Source: Aminobacter sp039907765
GTDB lineage: Bacteria; Pseudomonadota; Alphaproteobacteria; Rhizobiales; Rhizobiaceae
Direction of reading: 5' to 3'
Length of the DNA: 64,000 bases
Assembly: GCF_039907765.1 (NCBI RefSeq)
Contig: NZ_JARDJI010000008.1
Coordinates: 128,339-192,338, forward strand
Part shown: positions 56,727 to 64,000 of the stretch, in pieces
Numbering within the stretch: position 1 is the stretch's first letter
Layout: each line of letters opens with the position of its first letter
Translations under genes and position numbers: made by a program
The notes under the pieces: generated by a model
What the model was told of the DNA's origin: nothing
The model's input: the letters and a program-made list of their open reading frames with translations, nothing else
Databases searched by the model: none

Positions 56727-58328
56727 CTATGGTTCGACGACGATCGGCGTCAGGTCCTGGAACCAGCTCTGCGCCTGGACGAAGCCCTTGACTTTGGGCG
56801 ACATGGCACGCGGGTTGAGATCGTGCGCGATGTAGACCATCGGCGCCTGCGCCACCGCCAGCTCATGGATCGTGGTGATCATGGCGTCGCGCTGCGGCTC
56901 GTCGAAGGTTTCCATCGCCTTCTGGCCGAGCGCGTCGATCTCGTCGGTCGAGAACCAGCCCCAGTTCGGCCCGTTGGGCGCGAAGCGCCTCTTCATGACG
57001 AAACCGAGCACGCCATTGTAGGGCTCCATCGGCGCGCGGCTGACATTGATGGCGTCGATGTCGGGAAACGCCTCTCGACCCTTCAGGCTGATGTCATGCA
57101 GCGCGCTCCAGTCCATGACGTTGAAGTTGACCTTGAAGCCGGCCGCCTCGAGCTGCGACTTGACCAGCTCGTTCATCGCCAGCGGCTGCATCTGGCCCGA
57201 GCCGGCCGTCGACATCGCCACGTTGATCTCGCAGGGGAAGCACTTCGCCTCCTTGAGCAGCGCCGTCGCCTTCTCCGGATCGAAGTCGTACTTCAGCGGA
57301 CGGCCGAAGTAGCGCGAGCTCGGCGGCAGCATGGCATAACCCGGCTCGCCCGTGCCGTTGAGCAGAGCCGCGACATCCTCACGGTTGACCGCATGGTTGG
57401 CTGCCTGCCGCACCTTGATGTCGTTGAAGGGCGGATCGACCATGTTGACCTGGTAGGTCCAGTTGTGCGGGTAGGTGTTGGTGACGATGGTCATTCCCGA
57501 CGACTGCAGGCGCGGAATGGTGTCGGGCGACGGCGCCTCGATGAAATCGACCTGGCCGGAGAGCAGCGCCGCCGTTCGCGTGGTCGCTTCCGGCATCGGC
57601 ACCAGCACCAGGCGGTCATGCTTGGGGATGCGGTTCTTGTCCCAGTAGTTCTCGTTCTTCACCAGTTCGAGGCGCTCATGCGGCACGACCTTGTCGAACT
57701 TGTAGGGACCGGTTCCTGCCGGGGCCTTGGCGTATTCCTCGTAGTTCCAGTTCGCCTTTTCCAGCGCCACCTTCGAGATCATGAAGAAGTTGGTCAGGCT
57801 GAACGGCGTGAAGGAATCCGGCGCCTTGGTGAACAGCGCCACCTGGTTCGCGCCGAGCGGTTCGACATGGTCGATGTTGCTGGCGCGGGTGCGCATGCGG
57901 GCAAACTGCGCCGGATCGAAGCCTTGCGTCGTCTTGTCGGTCAGGCGGGCAAAGTTCCAGGCCACCACCTCAGGCGTCAGGTCGGAACCGTCGTGGAACT
58001 TCACACCCTCGCGCAAGGTGATGATCCAGCGCTTGTGATTGGCGGGGTCGACCTCCCACTTCGTCGCGAGGCCCGGACGCAGCGCCGGCTCCTTGTCGGA
58101 TTTGGACAGATCCCAGTTGATCAGCCCGTCATGCAGGTTGAAGCCGACGAAGCGGTAACCCTCATAGCCCTGGTCGGGCTGGCCGGTCCACGCCGGGATG
58201 TCGCCGAGTGTCATGGCGACGCGCAGCACGGATTCCGCAGACGCGGCTCCCGGCGACAGCATCGTGGTGGCGAGCGCGACGGCAGCGCTCCATCTGATCA
58301 GGCTCCGTCCGAGGGTGTGCATGGTCAT
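56727..58328 (-). CDS. Extracellular solute-binding protein, family 5 (SBP_bac_5)
   Basis: 533 aa. The Sec signal is clear (SAAVALATTMLSPGAASA, cleavage before ESVLR). Family 5 architecture: GLATKWEVDPANHKRWIITL with REGVKFHDGSDLTPEVVAWN (~95), then GTGPYKFDKVVPHERLELVK and VRQAANHAVNREDVAALLNG (~305), and a C-terminal PMVYIAHDLNPRAMSPKVKG. Family members bind peptides, nickel, opines, glycosides or other amines. Gene order with two deaminase-like genes upstream suggests a nitrogen heterocycle or nucleoside-like ligand; this is inference. Confidence 0.93.
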   Translation of the reverse strand: MTMHTLGRSLIRWSAAVALATTMLSPGAASAESVLRVAMTLGDIPAWTGQPDQGYEGYRFVGFNLHDGLINWDLSKSDKEPALRPGLATKWEVDPANHKRWIITLREGVKFHDGSDLTPEVVAWNFARLTDKTTQGFDPAQFARMRTRASNIDHVEPLGANQVALFTKAPDSFTPFSLTNFFMISKVALEKANWNYEEYAKAPAGTGPYKFDKVVPHERLELVKNENYWDKNRIPKHDRLVLVPMPEATTRTAALLSGQVDFIEAPSPDTIPRLQSSGMTIVTNTYPHNWTYQVNMVDPPFNDIKVRQAANHAVNREDVAALLNGTGEPGYAMLPPSSRYFGRPLKYDFDPEKATALLKEAKCFPCEINVAMSTAGSGQMQPLAMNELVKSQLEAAGFKVNFNVMDWSALHDISLKGREAFPDIDAINVSRAPMEPYNGVLGFVMKRRFAPNGPNWGWFSTDEIDALGQKAMETFDEPQRDAMITTIHELAVAQAPMVYIAHDLNPRAMSPKVKGFVQAQSWFQDLTPIVVEP

Positions 58329-58393
58329 GTCAGAGTTCCCTTTGTTATTGTCGACGCGTCGAAGGTCCGGTCCTCCCTGGACCGCTCCTCCCG

Positions 58394-58415
58394 GGCCGCC
58401 GCGCCGTTGGCGGCC
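58394..58415. other. Perfect 7-bp inverted repeat between the pseudoenzyme and binding-protein genes
   Basis: GGCCGCC (58394-58400) and GGCGGCC (58409-58415) flank an 8-base loop in the 119-base spacer. With no T tract it may be a partial attenuator or mRNA processing site separating deaminase-like genes from the transporter genes. Confidence 0.4.
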
Positions 58416-58447
58416 ATTCTACCACCGGGCGCGAGGTCCGGCTCGGT

Positions 58448-59317
58448 TCAGTCTTGGGCGCCCTCCTCCAGCCGGCCGTCGCGCGCGACGACCCGGCCAT
58501 CGAGGATGACGACCGACGGCACCGCCTGGGCGATGTCGTCCACGATCAGAAGGTCCGCCAGGCGCCCTGGCGCCACGGAGCCGACATCGTGTTCGATGCC
58601 GTGCTGCACGGCCGCGTTGAAGCCTGCCATCTGCACCGCGCGATAAAGCGGAATGCCGGCCTGGAGCGCCGCGCCCAGAACGGGAAGCACGCCGAAGGAG
58701 GCCGAAATGGCATCGTTCGCTCCGCTGTGGCGCAGCATGAGACGGGCGGTCTCCAACCCACCCGCAGCGACAGCATGCAGCAAGGCGAGGCGCCTGGCCG
58801 GATCGAAGCCGCCGTCGAGAATGACAGCCTCGCCCTCTGCGATGGTGTCGGCCGCTTCCAGAGCGCTGGTGCAGACACGTTGCAGATGGATCAGGCGGGC
58901 ATTGCCCGACATGCCGCGCCAGCCGAGCCTGTCGGCAGCCAGACGCCATTGGCGCAGCAGCGAAGGGCCGCTTGACGACGTCGTCGTCGCGCCCTCCAGG
59001 ACGATGGATGTTACGCCCGACGGAACCAGGGCAGCAGTCAACGTATCGGCATCCACCGAGGGATTGACCAAGGGCTCGATGAAGCCGGGTAGGACATAGC
59101 GGCCCGAGCAATCGATGATGTGCCTGGCGCTGCCGTCGAAGCCGGGCCGGATCGCCACGATGCGCGAGCCGGCGATGGCGATGCTGGCCGTGTAGGTCTC
59201 TTCCGACCAGACACTGACCAGGTTGCAGTTGGCGAGCAGCAGATCGGCCGGTTGCCGGGCGAGCGAGACGCGAACGCCTGCCAATGCCGTTTTGACCGAA
59301 GCGTCAGTGGCCAGCAT
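58448..59317 (-). CDS. Short amidohydrolase-like protein lacking the metal-binding HxH (putative pseudoenzyme)
   Basis: 289 aa; ATG at 59317 with AAGGAG 6 bases ahead, overlapping the end of the adenine-deaminase-like gene by 14 bases. It has the amidohydrolase frame: N-terminal beta domain (ADLLLANCNLVSVWSEETY), a VLPGFIEPLVNPSVDADTLT segment where active homologues have PGxIDxHxH, and a C-terminal GSVAPGRLADLLIVDDI and VPSVVILDGRVVARDG. Both metal-binding histidines are replaced (Leu and Asn), and the barrel between is shortened by roughly half, dropping the later His and catalytic Asp regions. It is thus probably not a hydrolase on its own; a regulatory or structural partner of its neighbour is one possibility, decay another. 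Confidence 0.82.
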   Translation of the reverse strand: MLATDASVKTALAGVRVSLARQPADLLLANCNLVSVWSEETYTASIAIAGSRIVAIRPGFDGSARHIIDCSGRYVLPGFIEPLVNPSVDADTLTAALVPSGVTSIVLEGATTTSSSGPSLLRQWRLAADRLGWRGMSGNARLIHLQRVCTSALEAADTIAEGEAVILDGGFDPARRLALLHAVAAGGLETARLMLRHSGANDAISASFGVLPVLGAALQAGIPLYRAVQMAGFNAAVQHGIEHDVGSVAPGRLADLLIVDDIAQAVPSVVILDGRVVARDGRLEEGAQD

Positions 59318-61115
59318 CGTGAACTCCTTCCACGACGACGGTGGTGCCGACGCCGATGCGCGAATTGATCAGCCCCTTGTCGGTCAGGCCGAGGTCGGGA
59401 AGCGTGGTGTGGATGGTCGATACCAGCGTCTTGAACGGATCGGTCAGCGTGCAGCCGAGCCCGGCAGCGGCAGCCTGAGCCTTGTCGATGCTGGCGAGCA
59501 GCGCCTCGTAGGGCTCTTCCGACATGATGCCGCCGACCCGCAGCGGCGCTTCCGCCAGCACCTCTCCACCGGCCACGGCGATGAAGCCGCCCTGGATTTC
59601 GCCCATGCGCTGGATGGCGTGCCAGATGTCGTCGTCTGTCGCGCCGACGACCACCACATTGTTGAACGGCACCGAGATCGACGTCGCCAGCGCGCCACGC
59701 TTCAGCCCGAAGCCCTTGACGAAGCCGGTGCCGACATTGCCGTGCAGCCCGTAGCGTTCGACGACCGCTATCTTGAGGATGTCGTTTGCAGGATCCGGCT
59801 GGATGCCGTCGGCGGTCACGGCGAGCTTATGGACGAAACCGCGATTGAAGGAGTCGCCGTCGACCACCTCGAAGACGCGCGCCTGCACCGACGTCGCATC
59901 CTCGGGCGCCTCGCATTTGAGCGACGAGCGCTTGACCTTGTCGAGCTTGATCGAGTTGCGGTAGCTCTCGGGAAAATTCGGCCTGGGGATATCGATCAGC
60001 AGTTCGCCGCGGCGGGCGACCACCTTGCCGCCGACGATGACGTATTCCGGCGGGAATGCATCGGGCGCGGTCATCAAGAGGATGTCGGCGAGACGGCCGG
60101 GGGCGATCGAGCCAATCTGGTCGGTCACCCTGAAATGCTCGGCCGGATTGAGCGTCACCATGCGATAGGCATCGAGCGGCGAGACGCCGGCCTCCAGCGC
60201 GATCCGCACCAGGTAGTCGATGTAGCCGTAGCGCTTGGTCACCATGTCGATCGAGGTGTTGTTGTCGATGCACATGCAGACCTGGCGAAACGACAGTCCC
60301 TTGCGCAGCATCTCGTCGAGCAGCGGCCGCAACTGGCCGCGCCGGCCGGTGCATTCGACGAAGAACAGCTTCAGCCCGCGCCGCAGCCTGGGCAGGATGT
60401 CCTCTCCCCGGCCGATGCAGTGGTCGTCCTGGATGCCGCTGGCGACGTAGCCGTCGAAGGCCGCCTCGTCGCCTCGGCGGATCTCGCCGCCATGGCCGCT
60501 GACCCGGAAACCGGCCTCGCGGCAGGTCTGGATGACCCGCATGTAGTCGAAATCCTCAAGCGCGATCCGCGACCACACCGTCTCGCCGATGCTCATGCAG
60601 CCGTCTGACAGCAGCTCGGCGATGTCGGTCGAGTTCATCTCGACGGCTGCCGTACCCAACGTCGCATCGAACGGGCAGTAGGAAGGTGCAGCCACATAGC
60701 CGCGCAGCGGCAGCCCTTCGAAGGAGCAGCGCAGCACGTCGACGGCCTCGACACCGCCGGTATGGGCGTTGTTGGTCGTGTCGACGAACACGGTCGTGGT
60801 GCCGAGCGGCAAGAGCACCCGCGCCAGTTCGCCGGGCCACAGGAACGTGGTGTCGACATGCATGTGGCAGTCGATCATGCCCGGCATGGCCCACAGGCCC
60901 TGGCAGTCGATCACTTCGGCGCCGGCGTAGCTGTCGCGCCTGGCTATCGAAACGATGCGCTCGCCCGAAATGGTGATGTCGGTCTCCTCGGTCACGCCTG
61001 AATAGACGTTGAGCAGCCGGCAGCCCTTCAGGATCAGCGTCGCCTCCCCCGCCGTCGCTGCGTCATGCAGCGGCGTTGCGAGACCTGAGCCAACCGGTGC
61101 GTCTTCAAGCGTCAT
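59304..61115 (-). CDS. Adenine deaminase-like amidohydrolase
   Basis: 603 aa from ATG at 61115 with AGGAGG 9 bases upstream. Adenine deaminase (Ade/AdeC) architecture: N-terminal beta sandwich (LILKGCRLLNVYSGVTEETD), HxH site GMIDCHMHVDTTF (~75), bridging-Glu region SIGETVWSRIALEDF, VSGHGGEI and GIQDDHCIGRGEDI histidines, then a C-terminal domain with GGFIAVAGGEVLAEAPLRVG. The region usually reading TDDR...GHIDH is here CIDNNTSIDM...YGYIDYLV, so substrate specificity may differ from adenine. It heads the operon with the pseudoenzyme and the ABC importer. Confidence 0.87.
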   Translation of the reverse strand: MTLEDAPVGSGLATPLHDAATAGEATLILKGCRLLNVYSGVTEETDITISGERIVSIARRDSYAGAEVIDCQGLWAMPGMIDCHMHVDTTFLWPGELARVLLPLGTTTVFVDTTNNAHTGGVEAVDVLRCSFEGLPLRGYVAAPSYCPFDATLGTAAVEMNSTDIAELLSDGCMSIGETVWSRIALEDFDYMRVIQTCREAGFRVSGHGGEIRRGDEAAFDGYVASGIQDDHCIGRGEDILPRLRRGLKLFFVECTGRRGQLRPLLDEMLRKGLSFRQVCMCIDNNTSIDMVTKRYGYIDYLVRIALEAGVSPLDAYRMVTLNPAEHFRVTDQIGSIAPGRLADILLMTAPDAFPPEYVIVGGKVVARRGELLIDIPRPNFPESYRNSIKLDKVKRSSLKCEAPEDATSVQARVFEVVDGDSFNRGFVHKLAVTADGIQPDPANDILKIAVVERYGLHGNVGTGFVKGFGLKRGALATSISVPFNNVVVVGATDDDIWHAIQRMGEIQGGFIAVAGGEVLAEAPLRVGGIMSEEPYEALLASIDKAQAAAAGLGCTLTDPFKTLVSTIHTTLPDLGLTDKGLINSRIGVGTTVVVEGVHDAGH

Positions 61116-61367
61116 TCTGGCGATCCTCCTGATGCCGGGCGGCTGCCTGGCAACCCGACCTTTCATCATCGTGACACCGCTCAAAAAAATTGCAACATAA
61201 TTTTTATATTTTTGTTACAATCATTTTTGAAGATCATTCACAAAGAAGGCATTGCATTTTGTTCAAAATTTTGGCGGTATGCGCGCAACGAGACAGACCG
61301 CTGGGTCGACTGCCCGGTTTCGAGGCACAGCCGAAGCGTCAGGATAAACAAATGAAGGAGCGATGAG
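61116..61367. promoter_or_regulatory. AT-rich divergent control region with inverted repeat
   Basis: Between two divergently transcribed amidohydrolase genes. The stretch 61180-61270 is strikingly A/T-rich compared with its surroundings. TTGCAACA (61190-61197) and TGTTACAA (61213-61220) form an inverted repeat (7 of 8) with a 15-base AT spacer, a plausible operator for the GntR-type regulator encoded at 62852-63580. It probably holds promoters for both directions. Confidence 0.6.
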
Positions 61368-62756
61368 ATGATTACGGAGACATCAGGCCCGGTGCAGGTC
61401 GACCTCGTGGTCAAGGGATGCGACCTGATCACCATGAACGATACCGACACGGTCATCCGCGATGCGGCACTTGCCGTGGACAAGGGCCGCATCGTCTGGA
61501 CCGGCAAGGCCTCGGAGGCTTCGGGGCTCTACCGGGCCGAGCAGCTAGTCGACGCCAGCGGCCAGATCGCGATGCCCGGCATGGTCGACGCGCATTTCCA
61601 CACCGCCCAGCACCTTTTGCGTGGCAAGCTGCCGGAGATCACCCGCACGCGCGCCCCGAAGATGCCGGTGTGGAAGCACTACTACCTGCCATTCGAGGCG
61701 ATGCTCGAGCCGGAGGACGTGCACCTGTCGGCGCTGGCCGCCTACACCAACATGCTGCGCGTCGGCACCACCTGCTTTGCCGAGGCGGGCGGGCCGCACC
61801 CCGACGAGATGGGCCGCGCCGCCGACGAAGTCGGCATCCGCGGCTTCATCGCGCTGTCGACGGTGGACACCGGCATGGGCGTGCCCGATGCGCTGATGAT
61901 GAAGACCCAGCAGGCCTATGACCGCAATGTCGAGCTGGTGCAGCGCTGGTCGAAGCACGAACGCGTCAAGGCATTCCTGGCGCTGCGCCAGATCGTGGTC
62001 TGCACGCCGGAGCTGGTGAAGGGCATCGGCCTGGCTGCCAAGGACCTCGACGTCAAGGTCCACACCCATCTCTGCGAGGGCATCTACGAGATCGACTTCG
62101 CGCTCGAGCGCTATGGCAAGCGGCCGACCGAATATCTCGAGGAACTCGGCGTGCTGTCGCACCATTTCCACGGCGCGCATTCGATCTTCCTGTCACCGGA
62201 GGAAGTGGATCTCTATGCGAGGCACAAGGTGTCGGCCTGCCATTGCGGTCTGCACAACTATTCCGTCGGCCAGCCGCGCGTCGCCGAGATGTGGCGCCGC
62301 GGCATCGATATCGGCCTCGGCACCGACGGCGCGGCTTCGTCGGGCACGCTCGACGTGTTCCAGGTGGCGCATGCCGCCCGCATCGGCCAGCAACTGGTCG
62401 CCGGCACGCCGTGGCACATGCGCACGGCGATTTCGAGCGACGAGCTGCTGAAGATCGCGACCCACGGCGGCGCCCGCGCGCTCGGCGTCGGCCATGAGCT
62501 GGGCCGGCTGGAGAGCGGCTACAAGGCCGACTTCATCCTGGTCGACGCCTCCGACATCGACCAGCAGCCGATCTACGATCCGCTCTTCACCGCATCGACA
62601 ACCACGGTCGGCCGTGACGTCCGCACCGTCGTCGTCGACGGCAAGGTGGTGATGAAGGATCGCGAGATCCTCACCGTCGATGTCGAGGCGATCAAGGCAC
62701 GGCTCGCCAAGCGGCGGCCGGAAATCATGGACAGGTTCGAAAGGCTGGTCGCCTGA
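61368..62756 (+). CDS. ATZ/TRZ-type amidohydrolase (cytosine-deaminase-like superfamily)
   Basis: 462 aa, ATG at 61368 with AAGGAG 7 bases ahead. Metal and catalytic residues are all present: GMVDAHFHTAQHLL (HxH, ~70), VHTHLCEGIYEIDFA (~228, His plus catalytic Glu), HGAHSIFLS (~270) and LGTDGAASSGTLDVF (Asp, ~325). This pattern is that of the SAH/MTA deaminase, guanine deaminase and triazine hydrolase group. It deaminates or dechlorinates an N-heterocycle in the cytoplasm; the exact substrate is unknown. It is divergent from the adenine-deaminase-like gene and followed by a terminator. Confidence 0.9.
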   Translation: MITETSGPVQVDLVVKGCDLITMNDTDTVIRDAALAVDKGRIVWTGKASEASGLYRAEQLVDASGQIAMPGMVDAHFHTAQHLLRGKLPEITRTRAPKMPVWKHYYLPFEAMLEPEDVHLSALAAYTNMLRVGTTCFAEAGGPHPDEMGRAADEVGIRGFIALSTVDTGMGVPDALMMKTQQAYDRNVELVQRWSKHERVKAFLALRQIVVCTPELVKGIGLAAKDLDVKVHTHLCEGIYEIDFALERYGKRPTEYLEELGVLSHHFHGAHSIFLSPEEVDLYARHKVSACHCGLHNYSVGQPRVAEMWRRGIDIGLGTDGAASSGTLDVFQVAHAARIGQQLVAGTPWHMRTAISSDELLKIATHGGARALGVGHELGRLESGYKADFILVDASDIDQQPIYDPLFTASTTTVGRDVRTVVVDGKVVMKDREILTVDVEAIKARLAKRRPEIMDRFERLVA

Positions 62757-62772
62757 CGCAAGGCGCCAGACA

Positions 62773-62800
62773 GGGGCCGCTGGTCGGGCGGCCCCTTTTT
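62773..62800 (+). terminator. Terminator of the ATZ/TRZ-type amidohydrolase gene
   Basis: GGGGCCGC (62773-62780), 7-base loop, GCGGCCCC (62788-62795), then five T. Confidence 0.92.
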
Positions 62801-62851
62801 GCCTGGCCAGGCTCATGAGGCGACAGTTCGGGGCCGTCCTGCGGGACAGCC

Positions 62852-63580
62852 CTATTTCCCCCTGGCAGGCCGCGCCGCATAACGCGCCAGGATTTCGCCC
62901 AGGCCCGGCTCCTCGGCCGGCTCGCCATCCAGGTTGACCCGCTCCAGAATATGCTCGAGGTGATGCACCATGGCGTTGGACGCAGCCGCCGCGTCGCGCT
63001 TGCGCAGCGTCTCCAGGATGGCGTCGTGCTCATCGATACCGCATTCCGACGACGAGCTGCGGCCATAAAGCGCCATCACCAGGGCGCTGCGCGTGATCAG
63101 TTTGCCCAGCGTTCCTTCCAGCACCCGGTTGCCCACCATCTCCGCCGCGCGCTGGTGGAACCGCTCGGCATAACGTCGCGATTCGGCGTCGCGGCCGGCG
63201 CGGTAGCTGTCGCGGTGATCGGTCACCTGCTTCTGCAATTCGTCGAGCTGTGCCGGCGTGATCTGCCTGGCCAGCCGCGCCGCAACCTCGCGCTCTAGCA
63301 CGATGCGCAGGTCGAAAATCTCGCGTGCCTCCTCGACCGTCGGCGACGACACATAGGCGCCGCGGTTCTTGTGGATCTCGACCAGCGCCTCGCCGTGCAA
63401 CCGGTTGAGTACGGCCCGCACCACCATCCGATTGACACCAAAGGAGCTGGCGATCGTCTCTTCCGAGAGCTTCATGGCCGGCTTGAGATCCCGCGACAGG
63501 ATCGCCTCGACCAGGCCGGCATAGACGTCGTCGGTGCCGAGTTCGGCGGCGTCAGGTTCGACAACTTCGTGTTTGGACAT
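62852..63580 (-). CDS. GntR family transcriptional regulator, FCD subgroup
   Basis: 242 aa from ATG at 63580 with GGAAG upstream; upstream in-frame sequence to 63697 is not preferred. Winged-helix domain: VEAILSRDLKPAMKLSEETI, then SFGVNRMVVRAVLNRLHGEA and IHKNRGAYVSSPTVEEAREI. The C-terminal FCD all-helical ligand domain starts at IFDLRIVLEREVAARLARQI and has histidines in RYAERFHQRAAEM and MVHHLEHILERV suited to bind a metal. It is the natural candidate to control the deaminase/transporter locus, responding to its substrate. Confidence 0.92.
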   Translation of the reverse strand: MSKHEVVEPDAAELGTDDVYAGLVEAILSRDLKPAMKLSEETIASSFGVNRMVVRAVLNRLHGEALVEIHKNRGAYVSSPTVEEAREIFDLRIVLEREVAARLARQITPAQLDELQKQVTDHRDSYRAGRDAESRRYAERFHQRAAEMVGNRVLEGTLGKLITRSALVMALYGRSSSSECGIDEHDAILETLRKRDAAAASNAMVHHLEHILERVNLDGEPAEEPGLGEILARYAARPARGK

Positions 63581-63764
63581 GCTGCTTCCTGCTGAACGAG
63601 GCGGCGCCTGCCCCCAATCATCGGGATATAGAGCAGGACACCCGGTCGACACAATCACCCAGCATGAGAATAGCCAATCCGGATTAATTTCTGTCACACA
63701 AAATGAAACCGGCGACCGATGCTGCCGTGGACTTGCAGCTCGGGGAAGGAGTCGCCGGCGTCGC

Positions 63765-63830
63765 GCTCCCTATCGCGGCTTCCCGCCTGCGGGGAGAAGG
63801 TGCCGGCAGGGGGATGAGGGGCGGCGCGAC
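63765..63830. repeat. Likely Rhizobiales intergenic repeat element
   Basis: The sequence around GCCTGCGGGGAGAAGGTGCC followed by GGCAGGGGGATGAGGGGC is a pattern I recall as frequent in intergenic spaces of Mesorhizobium-like genomes. Only this copy is in the window, so repetitiveness is from memory, not shown here. Confidence 0.5.
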
Positions 63831-63875
63831 GAAACGATCGACACGCCGCACCACGACGACCACGTCCCCCAACGC

Positions 63876-63904
63876 AAAAAAGCCCGGCGCGAGCCGGGCT
63901 TTTG
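63876..63904 (-). terminator. Bidirectional terminator downstream of pntB
   Basis: Six A, AGCCCGGC (63881-63888), loop GCGA, GCCGGGCT (63893-63900), then TTT. On the minus strand it follows the pntB stop by about 45 bases and ends in a six-T run. Confidence 0.9.
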
Positions 63905-63946
63905 TCTGCCGTGCGTTGTCGGAGTGGCGTTGGCCGAGCGCTTGGC

Positions 63947-64000
63947 TCAGTGGTCCATGGCCTTGACGATTTCCTCGGTCATCTTCTTGGCGTCGCCGAG
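63947..64000 (-). CDS. pntB: NAD(P) transhydrogenase subunit beta, C-terminal end only
   Basis: Only the last 17 codons and the TGA stop lie in the window: LGDAKKMTEEIVKAMDH. This matches the conserved C-terminus of PntB (the LFGDAKK end of the NADP-binding domain III). The gene continues beyond the right edge on the minus strand. PntAB couples the proton gradient to NADPH formation at the inner membrane. Confidence 0.85.
   Translation of the reverse strand, partial: LGDAKKMTEEIVKAMDH

Larger units (their letters stand above)
63581..63946. other. 366-base gene-free region before pntB
   Basis: No credible gene: the one open frame (63703-63966, plus strand) is low-complexity and runs through a hairpin terminator into the antisense of pntB. 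It holds a likely dispersed repeat (63765-63830) and a strong terminator. Confidence 0.6.

Noticed and set aside
63703..63966. Possible 87-aa gene on the plus strand
   Set aside because: Low-complexity product, crosses a strong terminator and overlaps the pntB end antisense.

Overview
The window looks like chromosomal DNA of an alphaproteobacterium of the order Rhizobiales, most likely the Mesorhizobium/Aminobacter/Phyllobacteriaceae neighbourhood. The evidence is GC-rich DNA with strong G/C at codon third positions, the block plsX-fabH-ihfA-MerR regulator-tRNA-Pro, an Mg-type HemB, a K+-independent membrane pyrophosphatase, an ubiquinol-cytochrome c chaperone gene, an LdtR-like regulator beside an L,D-transpeptidase, a leucyl-transferase Bpt, and the tail of pntB. 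The genus is an inference from gene content and was not tested by any search. No rRNA, CRISPR array, phage or insertion sequence was seen.

Layout. 1-3852: end of an exopolysaccharide locus (glycosyltransferase, initiating undecaprenyl-phosphate sugar transferase, O-antigen-ligase-like polymerase). 4067-5705: four tandem genes for tiny secreted DUF1344-type proteins. 5832-13336: housekeeping (tRNA-Pro, MerR regulator, ihfA, fabH, plsX, DUF177 protein, cytochrome bc1 chaperone, bamE, hppA). 13532-18167: DUF2165 protein, a small unknown, and a complete YehZYXW/OsmF-type osmoprotectant-like ABC transporter. 18326-24240: riboflavin operon with nrdR and glyA (ribD-ribE, ribH-nusB-MFS). 24427-28310: L,D-transpeptidase, its likely MarR regulator, a membrane protein and a 3-hydroxyisobutyryl-CoA hydrolase-like gene. 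28447-37691: hemB, a MntA/HepT toxin-antitoxin pair whose hepT is frameshifted, RDD protein, bpt, EamA transporter, AI-2E family protein, parC and an unknown secreted protein. 37791-52283: aspS, a frameshifted GNAT gene, MFS transporter, rnd, guaB, DUF898 plus M48 peptidase pair, DHA2 efflux pump, rlmE-ppx, YbhN-like protein and tRNA-Gln. 52632-63580: an accessory catabolic locus. The window ends inside pntB.

How the genes work together. Most of the window is core metabolism arranged in short, tightly packed operons with many 4-base start/stop overlaps. The most distinctive unit is 52632-63580. A peptide-type ABC importer (binding protein, two permeases, two ATPases) is co-transcribed with an adenine-deaminase-like amidohydrolase and with a short amidohydrolase homologue that has lost its metal-binding histidines. 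A second, ATZ/TRZ-type amidohydrolase is transcribed divergently from an AT-rich control region holding an inverted repeat, and a GntR/FCD regulator closes the locus. The simplest reading is uptake and deamination of an unidentified N-heterocycle (purine, pterin or triazine-like). The substrate and the role of the pseudoenzyme cannot be read from sequence.
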